A DNA stretch of 23,727 nt from a virus: IMG/VR virus record IMGVR_UViG_3300025483_000076, positions 1 through 23,727 of that record; one strand, 5' to 3'. The position numbers were made by a program, and so were the translations under genes. Under the pieces are notes generated by a model. That model worked only from the letters and a program-made list of their open reading frames with translations, had not been told where the DNA came from and searched no databases. Shown one piece after another: positions 7,303 to 14,751 of the stretch; within the stretch, counting starts at the first letter, position 1; each line of letters opens with the position of its first letter.

Positions 7303-9728
7303 TACTTCTTCTCAGTATCGATAATTGCACCTTTACCATGCTTGGCACGAATGCTTGCCTTTACTTTCTCAAGTGCTGACATGCCATCAGCAGCAGGTTT
7401 TTTCTTACCAAATGTATTTGGTGTGTTACTAACTGGTTTGTTGTAACGTTGATTACCACCAACACCACCACGCTCCATGCGACGATCCTTTAGTGAATCT
7501 GCACCTTCTTCATTAACAACTTCTTCATACTTTACATGATCTTTGGGTTTCTTGTAGTAAGCGGGACCAGCATCAGGCATGATCTTCTTGCTTTTATCAG
7601 AACCCTTTACCTTGATTCTCTTCTCTGCTTCTTCTACACCTTTTGCTTTACGTTTTGCTGCTGCCTTAGCAAGAATACGTGCCTTAGCATCGTCCTGATC
7701 CTTTTTGGGAATAGCAGTTACGGCACCAACCTTCTGGTCAACATCACCAGGAGCATAACCCTCAGCATGACCCATTGGGAGTTTTCCCTGTTGCTGCATC
7801 TGAAGTCTTTGCTTTTGAAGCATTTGTTGCTTCATCATTACCTTTTTCTTATTTGCCAACATTTGCTTCTGCTGGGTATCATCTTGCTTCTGCTGGGTAT
7901 CATCTTTCTTCTCAGGCATTCCAGATTCTATAATTTCTACACTCTCACCCATTTTTGTTGCTACTTTATCAGCACCTTTTGATAATAATCTAGATGTTTT
8001 ACCAACTGCTTTCTTAAGACCTCTCTTCAGTTTAGAGAACATTCCTTCTTTTCCTTTTGCAGTCTTATGCTTAATTCTATAAGAACCAGATGAAGAAGAT
8101 GATCCAGATGAAGAAGATCCAGATGAAGAAGATTTGTCATCCGAATCTGAAGATGATGAAGATCCTTTAGATCCCCTTTCATATCCTTTATTGAATTCAG
8201 ACTTAGCAGTATCTGATGCTCTCTTTACAGTACCTGCAGCATATCCAGCAGCTCTATTAGCACCCTTATATGCTGCTTTAGCGCCAGATTTAACAGCAGC
8301 ACCAGATCTATATGCAGTTCCTTTGATTGCTTTTTTAGCACCAGAAGCAAAATCTTTTGCAACTTTTTTAACAGATGCTTTTACCTTTTCAACTTTCTCT
8401 GCTCTCTTTTTATTAGAAATTTTCTTTGCAGCTGCTTTTGATGATGAAACTGCAGAATCATAGTAATCTTCACTAAGTTCAACAGAGTAATCATCAAGAG
8501 CAGAAAGAATTGACTTTTCAACTTCTTGATAAGTATACCCTTCTTGAATTGACTCGAAGAATACTTCTGATACAACTTCTTCAATTAGATCTTCATCCAT
8601 GAAGAAGAACTCTTCAGGTTCAATACCTTCAAAAATGCTAAAAGTTTCTTCTTTGGATTCTTCAGAAATATTTTCAGTAACTTCTAAAATCTCACCACCA
8701 ATTTCTTGCATAGATTCTGCAAGTTCAGGTTCAATTTTTACACACTTTCCTTTACCACTATAATTATTAACCTTTTTATCTTTTACTTCATTCTTTTGCT
8801 TAGAAGCAATATCATCATCAATTACTTCAGAAAGATCAAGTCTCCAGTCAGAGTAAGATTCTCCAATCTTAGTAACAACTTTCTTTTTACCATCAGAAGA
8901 AGGAAAGAACTCACCAAAGTTACCCATAGACTTATCATTCTTATCGACATCACCACTAACATTATGATCAATTCTCTTTGCAGCTCTCTTTGCAAGTTTA
9001 CTAAGATTCTTTGATGGAACTTCAACATCCGCACTAGTTCCTTCTTTTACGGAAGAAGTATCTTGACCATCTGCTTTTTTACCCATCTTTTTCCGAATGG
9101 CGTTATGAACAGCACCTCGGTATTCCTTTGCACCACTTTCAACTTTTCCATCACCATCATAGTCTTTCTTACTAAGACCCTTACCAGAAGTTACTTCTGC
9201 AGTTTGCTTACCCTTTTTCCTTTCACCCTCATATGGAGATCCATATTTGGTCATCTCAACGGATCCAATATTTGTATTTGCTCTCAGTTGATTAATTTTT
9301 TCTCTGGTTGCCATACGAACGTATGACTTTTTAGTCAGTTTATCAGTTACTCTGACCTGAAATTTCTGAGCACCTGATTTTTCCCTATCTTCTTCAGAAA
9401 CAATATCAACTTCCTCATTTGTAGATTTACCACCAGGACCAATTCCAAGTTTTTCTTTGACAGATTTTTTCTCAACAGCGTTCATAGAAGTATTTCCCAT
9501 GTACTGACTAAACGCTTGCTCAAGAGGAACATCTTCTCTTCTTGCCCTATATCTAATATCATATACTGCTTGACGGACTCTCTTCGCACTACCATCTTCC
9601 CCAGAATCAGAATTTCCACCAGACTCTGGTTTCTTTGGTGCAGAGGCTCCAGATTTACCCAATTGAGGTTTTAAAATCTCTTTAATATATGTTGAAGAGA
9701 GATCATTAAAAATATTATTGGATGTCAT
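7302..9728 (-). CDS. Large low-complexity late protein with EF-hand-like and histone H1-like segments (808 aa)
   Basis: A modular, mostly disordered protein of 808 residues. Seen in order: a Lys/Gly/Ser-rich N-terminus; an EF-hand-like calcium loop DYDGDGKVES at about 189-198 (the usual last Glu of the loop is Ala); an acidic stretch at about 340-430 (EPEEFFFMDEDLIEEVVSEV); a Lys/Ala-rich stretch at about 435-520 (KKAIKGTAYRSGAAVKSGAK) like histone H1 tails; a poly-Ser tract at about 522-549; a DDTQQKQ tandem repeat; a Gln/Met-rich segment; and a basic C-terminus. I recognise no enzyme. The late promoter and neighbours suggest a virion or DNA-packaging-associated role, by inference only. Confidence 0.8.
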   Translation of the reverse strand: MTSNNIFNDLSSTYIKEILKPQLGKSGASAPKKPESGGNSDSGEDGSAKRVRQAVYDIRYRARREDVPLEQAFSQYMGNTSMNAVEKKSVKEKLGIGPGGKSTNEEVDIVSEEDREKSGAQKFQVRVTDKLTKKSYVRMATREKINQLRANTNIGSVEMTKYGSPYEGERKKGKQTAEVTSGKGLSKKDYDGDGKVESGAKEYRGAVHNAIRKKMGKKADGQDTSSVKEGTSADVEVPSKNLSKLAKRAAKRIDHNVSGDVDKNDKSMGNFGEFFPSSDGKKKVVTKIGESYSDWRLDLSEVIDDDIASKQKNEVKDKKVNNYSGKGKCVKIEPELAESMQEIGGEILEVTENISEESKEETFSIFEGIEPEEFFFMDEDLIEEVVSEVFFESIQEGYTYQEVEKSILSALDDYSVELSEDYYDSAVSSSKAAAKKISNKKRAEKVEKVKASVKKVAKDFASGAKKAIKGTAYRSGAAVKSGAKAAYKGANRAAGYAAGTVKRASDTAKSEFNKGYERGSKGSSSSSDSDDKSSSSGSSSSGSSSSSGSYRIKHKTAKGKEGMFSKLKRGLKKAVGKTSRLLSKGADKVATKMGESVEIIESGMPEKKDDTQQKQDDTQQKQMLANKKKVMMKQQMLQKQRLQMQQQGKLPMGHAEGYAPGDVDQKVGAVTAIPKKDQDDAKARILAKAAAKRKAKGVEEAEKRIKVKGSDKSKKIMPDAGPAYYKKPKDHVKYEEVVNEEGADSLKDRRMERGGVGGNQRYNKPVSNTPNTFGKKKPAADGMSALEKVKASIRAKHGKGAIIDTEKK
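8090..8165 (-). repeat. Poly-Ser coding microsatellite
   Basis: Tandem short units (GATGAAGAA / GATCCAGAT on the plus strand) encode a run of Ser with Gly and Asp in the 808-residue protein. The unit copies are imperfect. It probably acts as a flexible linker between the basic stretch and the C-terminal part, and is a likely site of length variation. Confidence 0.6.
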
Positions 9729-9741
9729 TTTAGTAACTGAA

Positions 9742-10929
9742 CTATTTCTTCTTATACTTATTTATGAAATTTTTAATCTCCTTTGTACCTGTCATTCTCA
9801 TTACATATTTTCTATGAGCATCTGTTCCGACAAGTCTTTCATCAGCAGAGACTCCAGAAGGTCCAGAATAATTTTCAACTTTTTCATTTACATCATGAAT
9901 CCAAGATTTAAACATAATATTATCCTCAGTTACACAAATCAAATAATTAGTACCTCTACGAATAACTTCACCAACTAAACCACTATTAAGGTTTTCAACA
10001 ATATCACCAACTTTAAAAATTGCTTTTGAAATATAATTTTCTCTTAAATTTTTCCAGTCAAATTTTGGAGCAATCTCCCAAACGTTAAATCCTTCCTCAA
10101 CTTTCATTTTCTTTCTTAAAGTCATATAGAGTTTCCTCGCAGACTTATCATCCAAAGTTTTAGGAACACCTACACGGAAAGATGCAAAGTCACCTTCTGC
10201 TGCAGATTTTCTCAATTTTGAAGCAGACATTCCACTAACATCATCAGCATCTGGATCTCTCTCACCCGCAGAAACTACATTCAAATCTGCAAAATCATAC
10301 AGTTCTCCATTATATTTCCCTGCAAGTTTTTCAAACTCTGATTGTCGATCAGAACCAACAACAATATTAACACCTGAATACCCATCAGCATGTGCTTGCT
10401 TTAGAACATCAAAGATGGTTCTTGATCCTGCATCATTTACAATTCGCTCACTGTGCTTTGGATACATCTGACGCATGACAGAAATTTTAGTATCAGGATC
10501 TAAAGGATTCTTCTTAGGATCTTCAGATCTTGATGGATAAATTTTATACTCACCTTTACCAGCAACATTGGATACTGCATCTAATAATTTTTCATGTCCT
10601 GTTGTTGGTGGATTAAATCTACCAAATGCAATAGTAAGTGTTCCCTTATCTTCTACCTTATCTTCTTCAGGTGGTTCTTTCGTTGGAGGATTAACCTGAG
10701 TAGCAACTGGTTGCTGATCTGCCTGGGTTCTATCCTGAGGAGGATCTTGCTTTCCAATTCTCTGATTCTTATTATAAAATTTTAACTTACCACCTTCAGT
10801 CTTTGCTACAAACTCGCCATTTTTATCGTACCATCCACCATGCCCATCTCCAGTCAAACCAAGACGGGTAGCTTGCATAACAGCAAGAGATGTACTTACT
10901 TCTGAAAGGAATTTCGAAAAACTTTTCAT
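9742..10929 (-). CDS. Nucleotidyltransferase-like late protein with extra N- and C-terminal domains (395 aa)
   Basis: The central domain (about 97-250) has the cytidylyltransferase/NMNAT-type fold signature: TIAFGRFNPPTTGH at 99-112 (the TTGH stands where HxGH is usual), VGSDRQ at 191-196 and GMSASKLR at 233-240 in place of ISSTxxR. These enzymes join a nucleotide to a phosphorylated partner; the substrate cannot be read from sequence. The N-terminus (DGHGGWYDKNGEF then GKLKFYNKNQ) and a Pro/Gln-rich linker precede it. After it comes a small SH3/KOW-like piece (VGDIVENLNSGLVGEVIRRG, about 306-325). It lies among late, virion-type genes with a late box upstream, so it may be a virion component rather than a metabolic enzyme. 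Confidence 0.88.
   Translation of the reverse strand: MKSFSKFLSEVSTSLAVMQATRLGLTGDGHGGWYDKNGEFVAKTEGGKLKFYNKNQRIGKQDPPQDRTQADQQPVATQVNPPTKEPPEEDKVEDKGTLTIAFGRFNPPTTGHEKLLDAVSNVAGKGEYKIYPSRSEDPKKNPLDPDTKISVMRQMYPKHSERIVNDAGSRTIFDVLKQAHADGYSGVNIVVGSDRQSEFEKLAGKYNGELYDFADLNVVSAGERDPDADDVSGMSASKLRKSAAEGDFASFRVGVPKTLDDKSARKLYMTLRKKMKVEEGFNVWEIAPKFDWKNLRENYISKAIFKVGDIVENLNSGLVGEVIRRGTNYLICVTEDNIMFKSWIHDVNEKVENYSGPSGVSADERLVGTDAHRKYVMRMTGTKEIKNFINKYKKK
9759..9766 (-). promoter_or_regulatory. T4-type late promoter box (CATAAATA)
   Basis: CATAAATA on the minus strand lies 30 bases upstream of ATG 9728, inside the last codons of the nucleotidyltransferase gene. Confidence 0.6.
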
Positions 10930-10952
10930 TTATGTTGATAATCCTTATACAT

Positions 10953-10960
10953 TATTTAGT
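10953..10960 (-). promoter_or_regulatory. Late promoter-like box (ACTAAATA)
   Basis: ACTAAATA on the minus strand, 23 bases upstream of ATG 10929. It differs from TATAAATA in its first two bases, so it is weaker evidence than the others, but the position matches the rest of the series. Confidence 0.4.
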
Positions 10961-10963
10961 GTT

Positions 10964-12643
10964 TTACTTCCAACGGTCTGGTCCAAATGTTTTTTTCTTT
11001 GCCTCTTCCTTATAAAGATTAGCAAAACTATTCTTCTTGACTGACATAAAAACTTGGAATTGAGGTTCCCCTGTAAGAGCACCTTTATATCTCACTTCAA
11101 GTAAAACTACACTAATTTGTTTTCCAGGTTTTCCAATCAACATTTCATAAAACAATTTAGCAGCAGTAGCAGTAGATTCAAATGCATGTGGTTTATCTTT
11201 TTGCTTAACAAGTCTATAAGAACTTTGATCTGGATCCGAAAATATTTTTCTAAAAATTTCAGATGTCAATCTACCTTCCTTCTCTAATGGCGCTTTAACT
11301 TGGAATATTTGGCCATTTTTATAGTCACCCTCTCCAGTTAAAAGACTAAAATGAAATGCCGCATCTGATAGATAAGTGTCAAGATTTATCTTAAAGATAG
11401 TATCTAAGAACTCTTTGAAGAACTCCTCATTATTATCAAAGTATTTAATGAACACCCTATCCATTTCCTGGAAATAGATATTCGGATTAGATCTATACTT
11501 TCCCTGACCACGAAGCATTTCACTCTTTTCAGTTCTGTTTGTGAATTCATTATTACACGCTTTCAATACCTCCTTTACGGGCATCTTATTAATATCCTTA
11601 CCATTATAAGAAGTATTGCCAACTTTTACTTTGAGTGCTCCTCTAAAGAATTTAAGTTTTGCTGCTTCAATCTTTTGATGTTCCCCCGTACTTTCAATAG
11701 TTTTTGTAAGAAATCCTTTAGAACCATATGCTGGTTTGTTCAAAAGAGTTGGTTCTGGTTCTCCAATACCTCTTTTTTTCAAACTCAAACCCCAATAATG
11801 AGTTGCCTCACGACTTCCTTTGGTTTGAAATTTAACAATAATATCCGAAGAATTATAGTTCTGAATTGTCTTTGGTCCAACATTGAATTTCTTAATTTCA
11901 GATGCCCACTTTGTGCCAGTCTGCCAGACTGTTTGAACATTTGCAGATCCAATTTCAGCAATAACATAATTTGAAACAGACACTGCTTTAGCTAAATTTA
12001 CCAAGTCTGGTTCGTTATTATCACTGTCAGTATAGAAACCATTAAGACCTGCAGCACCTTCAATCTTACTAGCTTTCTTGTACAAAGCATCTACTATTGA
12101 TTTATATTGCTCTATAGCATTATCTTTCTTGTTTATCTTATTATAATCGACATAAATTTTTTCTTGTATAAGAACTGCTGTCATCAACTCATGAGGATCC
12201 TCTCTCTTTCCAGCAGATCCATTAGACATACCCTTAGATTGAAGGAGAATAGTAACAGCAGCTCTATTCTTCCCTTCTTCAGTTGCCTTAATTATGTAAG
12301 ACTTAATTCCAGTTCCTGCAACGACTTGCTCATCATATGTGAAGGTATATGCGACTTTTGGCGGAACTGCCTCTATTATTGCTTTCTCTAATTCAGATTG
12401 TCTTTCCTCAATATAAGATTTAAATTTTTCCCTTAACCAATCGCGTTCTGTTTTTGATCTTATTCTAGGTCTTAATACAACTGTCGATCCACTTCCCTTC
12501 TTGGCAAAGATCATATCTTTAGGATTATTATTCCACTCATCAATTTCCCTATCACCACCATTTACAGATGTGCTAGAAAAGAATTTGCTAAGATCTCCAA
12601 AGATTTTTTTGGAATTATCTACTACAGTCTGTGCGGCGGACAT
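10964..12643 (-). CDS. Late protein of unknown function, possible PD-(D/E)XK-like core (559 aa)
   Basis: A soluble mixed alpha/beta protein of 559 residues, with no signal peptide or membrane segment. The first 40 residues look disordered. In the middle, DPHELMTAVLI (about 148-158) is followed by SDIIVKF and, after a short gap, YWGLSLKKRG. The order Glu ... Asp ... x-LK is that of PD-(D/E)XK nucleases, where an ISLK-like strand carries the catalytic Lys. I offer this only as a hint. The C-terminal part includes FHFSLLTGEGDYKNGQIFQV and ends FGPDRWK. It lies between two late-promoter boxes and next to virion-type genes, so a structural role is equally likely. Confidence 0.8.
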   Translation of the reverse strand: MSAAQTVVDNSKKIFGDLSKFFSSTSVNGGDREIDEWNNNPKDMIFAKKGSGSTVVLRPRIRSKTERDWLREKFKSYIEERQSELEKAIIEAVPPKVAYTFTYDEQVVAGTGIKSYIIKATEEGKNRAAVTILLQSKGMSNGSAGKREDPHELMTAVLIQEKIYVDYNKINKKDNAIEQYKSIVDALYKKASKIEGAAGLNGFYTDSDNNEPDLVNLAKAVSVSNYVIAEIGSANVQTVWQTGTKWASEIKKFNVGPKTIQNYNSSDIIVKFQTKGSREATHYWGLSLKKRGIGEPEPTLLNKPAYGSKGFLTKTIESTGEHQKIEAAKLKFFRGALKVKVGNTSYNGKDINKMPVKEVLKACNNEFTNRTEKSEMLRGQGKYRSNPNIYFQEMDRVFIKYFDNNEEFFKEFLDTIFKINLDTYLSDAAFHFSLLTGEGDYKNGQIFQVKAPLEKEGRLTSEIFRKIFSDPDQSSYRLVKQKDKPHAFESTATAAKLFYEMLIGKPGKQISVVLLEVRYKGALTGEPQFQVFMSVKKNSFANLYKEEAKKKTFGPDRWK

Positions 12644-12662
12644 GTATTATAACTTTTTTAAA

Positions 12663-12670
12663 TATTTATG
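12663..12670 (-). promoter_or_regulatory. T4-type late promoter box (CATAAATA)
   Basis: CATAAATA on the minus strand, 19 bases upstream of ATG 12643. Its first two bases are also the last two of the CCA at the end of the tRNA-like fragment. Confidence 0.6.
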
Positions 12671-12693
12671 GAGTTATGAGGACTCGAACCTCC
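12669..12693 (-). pseudogene. tRNA 3'-half remnant (T-arm plus acceptor 3' strand)
   Basis: Minus strand: GGAGG-TTCGAGT-CCTC is a T-stem, 7-base T-loop and closing strand that fit the tRNA consensus GGTTCRANYCC. It is followed by ATAACTCCA, the right length for the end of the T-stem, the 7-base acceptor strand and the discriminator base. A matching 5' acceptor strand (GGAGTTA) is not found in the 75-90 bases upstream, where an unrelated GC-rich hairpin sits instead. So only the 3' half is present. It could be a decayed phage tRNA or a piece of host tRNA gene; chance is not excluded. Confidence 0.5.
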
Positions 12694-12709
12694 GTGCAAA
12701 GACATTATA

Positions 12710-12739
12710 AAACCCCTCAACTGGAAAGTCAAGGGGTTT
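12710..12739 (-). terminator. Stem-loop, probable intrinsic terminator after the 250-aa gene
   Basis: On the minus strand AAACCCCT (12739-12732) pairs perfectly with AGGGGTTT (12717-12710). The inner bases TGAC/GTTG extend the stem through wobble pairs around a TTTCCA loop. The U-tract is short (GGGGTTTTATAAT), so termination may be partial. It lies 17 bases after the stop of the gene at 12757. Confidence 0.6.
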
Positions 12740-12756
12740 AGATCAAATATTGAACA

Positions 12757-13509
12757 TTACTTATTATGCTTTCCTGTATCAGGAACGTTTGGATTACGAA
12801 CCTGACCAGCAGTTCTAGTTACTGCCTGTAAAAATGCTTTCTCTTTCTTGCCTACTGGAGTTCTTCCACCTGCTTTATTTCTTGCAGAAGATCTTCTCTC
12901 CCTTCCCATCTCGTTAGCACGTCTCTTCAACTTAGAGTGGAGCATTGATCTCTGAGAAACATCTCCATGTGGAATATCATTTCTTTTTGGATTTTCTTTA
13001 GACCCTTTTTCATACCCTTCTTTATCAGATCTACGTGCTTCATCAAGAATAGAATCAACATCCCCTTCCTCAAGAACATTAACCATCATCCATTCTGCAT
13101 CTTCTACTGTTTCCACAATACCTTCTACCTGAAGATACTCAAGGACTGTATCAAAGACATTGAGTTCTTCATTCTTTACTGCTTCTTTCTTCTTAAGTGC
13201 TGCCTTACGGAACTGAAGATCAATGCGTGATCCTCTGTCCATCTTACCTTGACTTTCTGGTTTCTTAGAACCACCAGCAGGTTGAGCACCAGCATCACTA
13301 CTAGTTCTCCTACCCTGAGCATACTTGGATCCACTGGACTTAGAGTCACCAGAGATCATCTTGCCTGCATCAGATCTACCGTCCTGATACTGCTTCTCAG
13401 TCTGACCATGCTTGCCCTTGTAGAGTTCTTCTACATTCTCAACTTCTTTTTGAGGAGCATAAACTTTTTGATATGCCGCCATCAAATCTTTAAGTTCTTT
13501 AACGTCCAT
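12757..13509 (-). CDS. Charged late protein of unknown function (250 aa)
   Basis: A polar, low-complexity protein of 250 residues. It begins with a helix (VKELKDLMAAYQKVYAPQKE), then a Gly/Ser/Lys-rich region (KSSGSKYAQGRRTSSDAGAQ). A compact helical segment at about 115-160 (FDTVLEYLQVEGIVETVEDA, DVDSILDEA) is followed by a basic tail (RRSDKEGYEKGSKENPKR, KLKRRANEMGRERRSSARNK). The segment EGYEKGSK recurs as KGYERGSK in the 808-residue protein. An exact TATAAATA late box lies 28 bases upstream and a stem-loop follows, so it looks like the first gene of the late block. Probably virion-associated, by inference. Confidence 0.78.
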   Translation of the reverse strand: MDVKELKDLMAAYQKVYAPQKEVENVEELYKGKHGQTEKQYQDGRSDAGKMISGDSKSSGSKYAQGRRTSSDAGAQPAGGSKKPESQGKMDRGSRIDLQFRKAALKKKEAVKNEELNVFDTVLEYLQVEGIVETVEDAEWMMVNVLEEGDVDSILDEARRSDKEGYEKGSKENPKRNDIPHGDVSQRSMLHSKLKRRANEMGRERRSSARNKAGGRTPVGKKEKAFLQAVTRTAGQVRNPNVPDTGKHNK

Positions 13510-13537
13510 CTTTATTAGGTTTTAACCAACATAAAGG

Positions 13538-13545
13538 TATTTATA
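13538..13545 (-). promoter_or_regulatory. T4-type late promoter (TATAAATA)
   Basis: An exact TATAAATA on the minus strand, 28 bases upstream of ATG 13509, immediately preceded by a run of T after the stop of the preceding gene. It marks the switch from the replication block to the late block. Confidence 0.7.
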
Positions 13546-13558
13546 AAAAAATTAATAT

Positions 13559-13774
13559 TTAAAGTGTCTCGTCTTCTTTCTTTTTATTAAAACCGAAAGG
13601 ACTAGATTTATCTTCTTCCAATTTCAATTTCAGTGCTACACCACCAACAGCTTCCATAACTTTTAGGATGTCTTCTGGTTTAGAACCCTCACCAAGTTCT
13701 TTCGCGACATAGAAGTATTTTGGCCAAAAAGTTTCTCCTGCTTTTTGATAATCTTCAAGTGTAAGTAGTTTCAT
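13559..13774 (-). CDS. Hypothetical protein (71 aa)
   Basis: A soluble protein of 71 residues: a helical N-terminal part (LTLEDYQKAGETFWPKYFYV), a second helix (PEDILKVMEAVGGVALKLKL) and a charged tail ending KKKEDETL. The family is not recognised. ATG 13774 is chosen because GGAG lies 9 bases upstream; a TTG five codons earlier lacks support. The start overlaps the end of the preceding gene by 20 bases. It is the last gene of the replication block. Confidence 0.75.
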   Translation of the reverse strand: MKLLTLEDYQKAGETFWPKYFYVAKELGEGSKPEDILKVMEAVGGVALKLKLEEDKSSPFGFNKKKEDETL

Positions 13775-13949
13775 TTTTATAATCTCCAAATTGGTATTTT
13801 TTCATATGTTCAGTCAACATTGTTTGAATACGAACAAGTGACTCATAATTTAAATTATCGTCATCTTTTCTAAGATGATCAAACCTTTGCAGTTCTTTGA
13901 CCATCCTTTTAGAAAGATTATAATTAAGTTCAACTTCAATCGTTTCCAT
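13755..13949 (-). CDS. Hypothetical protein (64 aa)
   Basis: A small charged helical protein (VELNYNLSKRMVKELQRFDH, then NYESLVRIQTMLTEHMKKYQ). No membrane segment and no known family. It begins at ATG 13949 after a 55-base AT-rich gap; the Shine-Dalgarno is weak. It overlaps the next gene by 20 bases. Confidence 0.7.
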   Translation of the reverse strand: METIEVELNYNLSKRMVKELQRFDHLRKDDDNLNYESLVRIQTMLTEHMKKYQFGDYKNETTYT

Positions 13950-14004
13950 AATAAATCAGGGGTTAATGGATTTTTTTAATATAATAAAATTGAGAATCAA
14001 TAGT

Positions 14005-14163
14005 TTATTTTCCAACGCCATAATCTGGCGCTTTTGATTCGAGTTCAGAAATTTCTCTTTGACGAGTAATTTTTTGCAACTTTGCTATAGATTCAGATAC
14101 TTCAGGACTTTCTTCCCACTCCCAAGTATCCCCTTTAGAATTATTGAATTTTTTCTTAGTCAT
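14005..14163 (-). CDS. Hypothetical protein (52 aa)
   Basis: A 52-codon gene read from ATG 14163 to TAA at 14005. It starts MTKKKFNNSKGDTWEWEESP, continues as a charged helix (SESIAKLQKITRQREISELE) and ends APDYGVGK. It fills the otherwise empty gap between its neighbours and overlaps the preceding stop by 8 bases, as other genes here do. No family recognised. Confidence 0.65.
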   Translation of the reverse strand: MTKKKFNNSKGDTWEWEESPEVSESIAKLQKITRQREISELESKAPDYGVGK

Positions 14164-14341
14164 TAGTACTCATCTCTTCAAGTTTTTTTTCAATTTTACT
14201 ATCTAATGATACAATTACTTCGCGGATATTGGCAACCCTGACAGGACAACACTTTGGATCGTAAGTGTACTCTTTAGTATCAGTAAATAATAACGCACGT
14301 ATTGCCATTGCAGTTGCAATGTCCATCTCAATGTTTATCAA
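14156..14341 (-). CDS. Hypothetical protein with TTG start (61 aa)
   Basis: A small soluble protein of 61 residues (INIEMDIATAMAIRALLFTD ... EVIVSLDSKIEKKLEEMSTND) with two Cys at CCPV. The TTG at 14341 is chosen because a strong AGAGGGAG ribosome site lies just upstream and the TTGA overlaps the mazG stop. The ATG at 14326 is the alternative and would give 56 residues. No family recognised. Confidence 0.65.
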   Translation of the reverse strand: MINIEMDIATAMAIRALLFTDTKEYTYDPKCCPVRVANIREVIVSLDSKIEKKLEEMSTND

Positions 14342-14751
14342 AGGTCTCCCTCTACACGATTTTCAGATTTTGTAACATCAAACTCACCACCAGGATATCG
14401 TGCTTTGAGTTTCTCAACATTCATTTCAATGATTTCATCAAAGGTAGTGTCAAGTGCCATACATGCCTGTGCCAGATACCAACAGATATCACCCAGTTCA
14501 CGTTTCATGTGAAACACATTCTCTTCATTATAAGGTTTACCTTGTAAGAAGATCTTCTTTACCACTTCAGTAAATTCACCAGATTCTGCAGACAGTCCAA
14601 GAGCAGCAGTCAGAAGTTGAGTAACATTGCACTCATCAGTAATTTCAAGTTCACTTAGACGTGCAGCAAGGACTGGCCAGTTAAGACTTGCGTCACTAGT
14701 CACACCCTCTACAAATTCAAGATACTTTTTAGTGTCAACTTGATTAGTCAT
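14338..14751 (-). CDS. mazG: MazG-like nucleotide pyrophosphohydrolase
   Basis: An all-alpha NTP pyrophosphohydrolase that cleaves (d)NTPs to (d)NMP plus pyrophosphate. The metal-binding ExxE...ExxD pattern is visible: Glu56/Glu59 (LGLSAESGEF) and Glu85/Asp88 (RELGDICWYLAQ), followed by the conserved NVEKLKARYP near 111-120. At 137 residues it is the short single-domain form found in many cyanophages; published work on a cyanophage MazG, as I recall it, found dNTP hydrolysis but not magic-spot hydrolysis. ATG 14751 overlaps the gp41 stop by 8 bases, with GGAGG about 13 bases upstream inside gp41. Confidence 0.92.
   Translation of the reverse strand: MTNQVDTKKYLEFVEGVTSDASLNWPVLAARLSELEITDECNVTQLLTAALGLSAESGEFTEVVKKIFLQGKPYNEENVFHMKRELGDICWYLAQACMALDTTFDEIIEMNVEKLKARYPGGEFDVTKSENRVEGDL

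Noticed and set aside
8090-8165. CRISPR-like array or recombination repeat
   Set aside because: The short units are a codon-level microsatellite encoding Ser/Asp/Gly in frame, without spacers.
12669-12693. A lysogeny attachment site
   Set aside because: No integrase or repressor gene is in the window and T4-like cyanophages are lytic; without a host match this is only one possible explanation of the tRNA fragment.
12660-12756. A complete tRNA gene
   Set aside because: The T-arm and 3' acceptor strand fit, but no 5' acceptor strand, D-arm or anticodon arm can be placed in the required distance.
13989-14001. Terminator hairpin after the 52-aa gene
   Set aside because: The stem is only 5 bp, AT-only apart from one pair, and the following T-run is interrupted.
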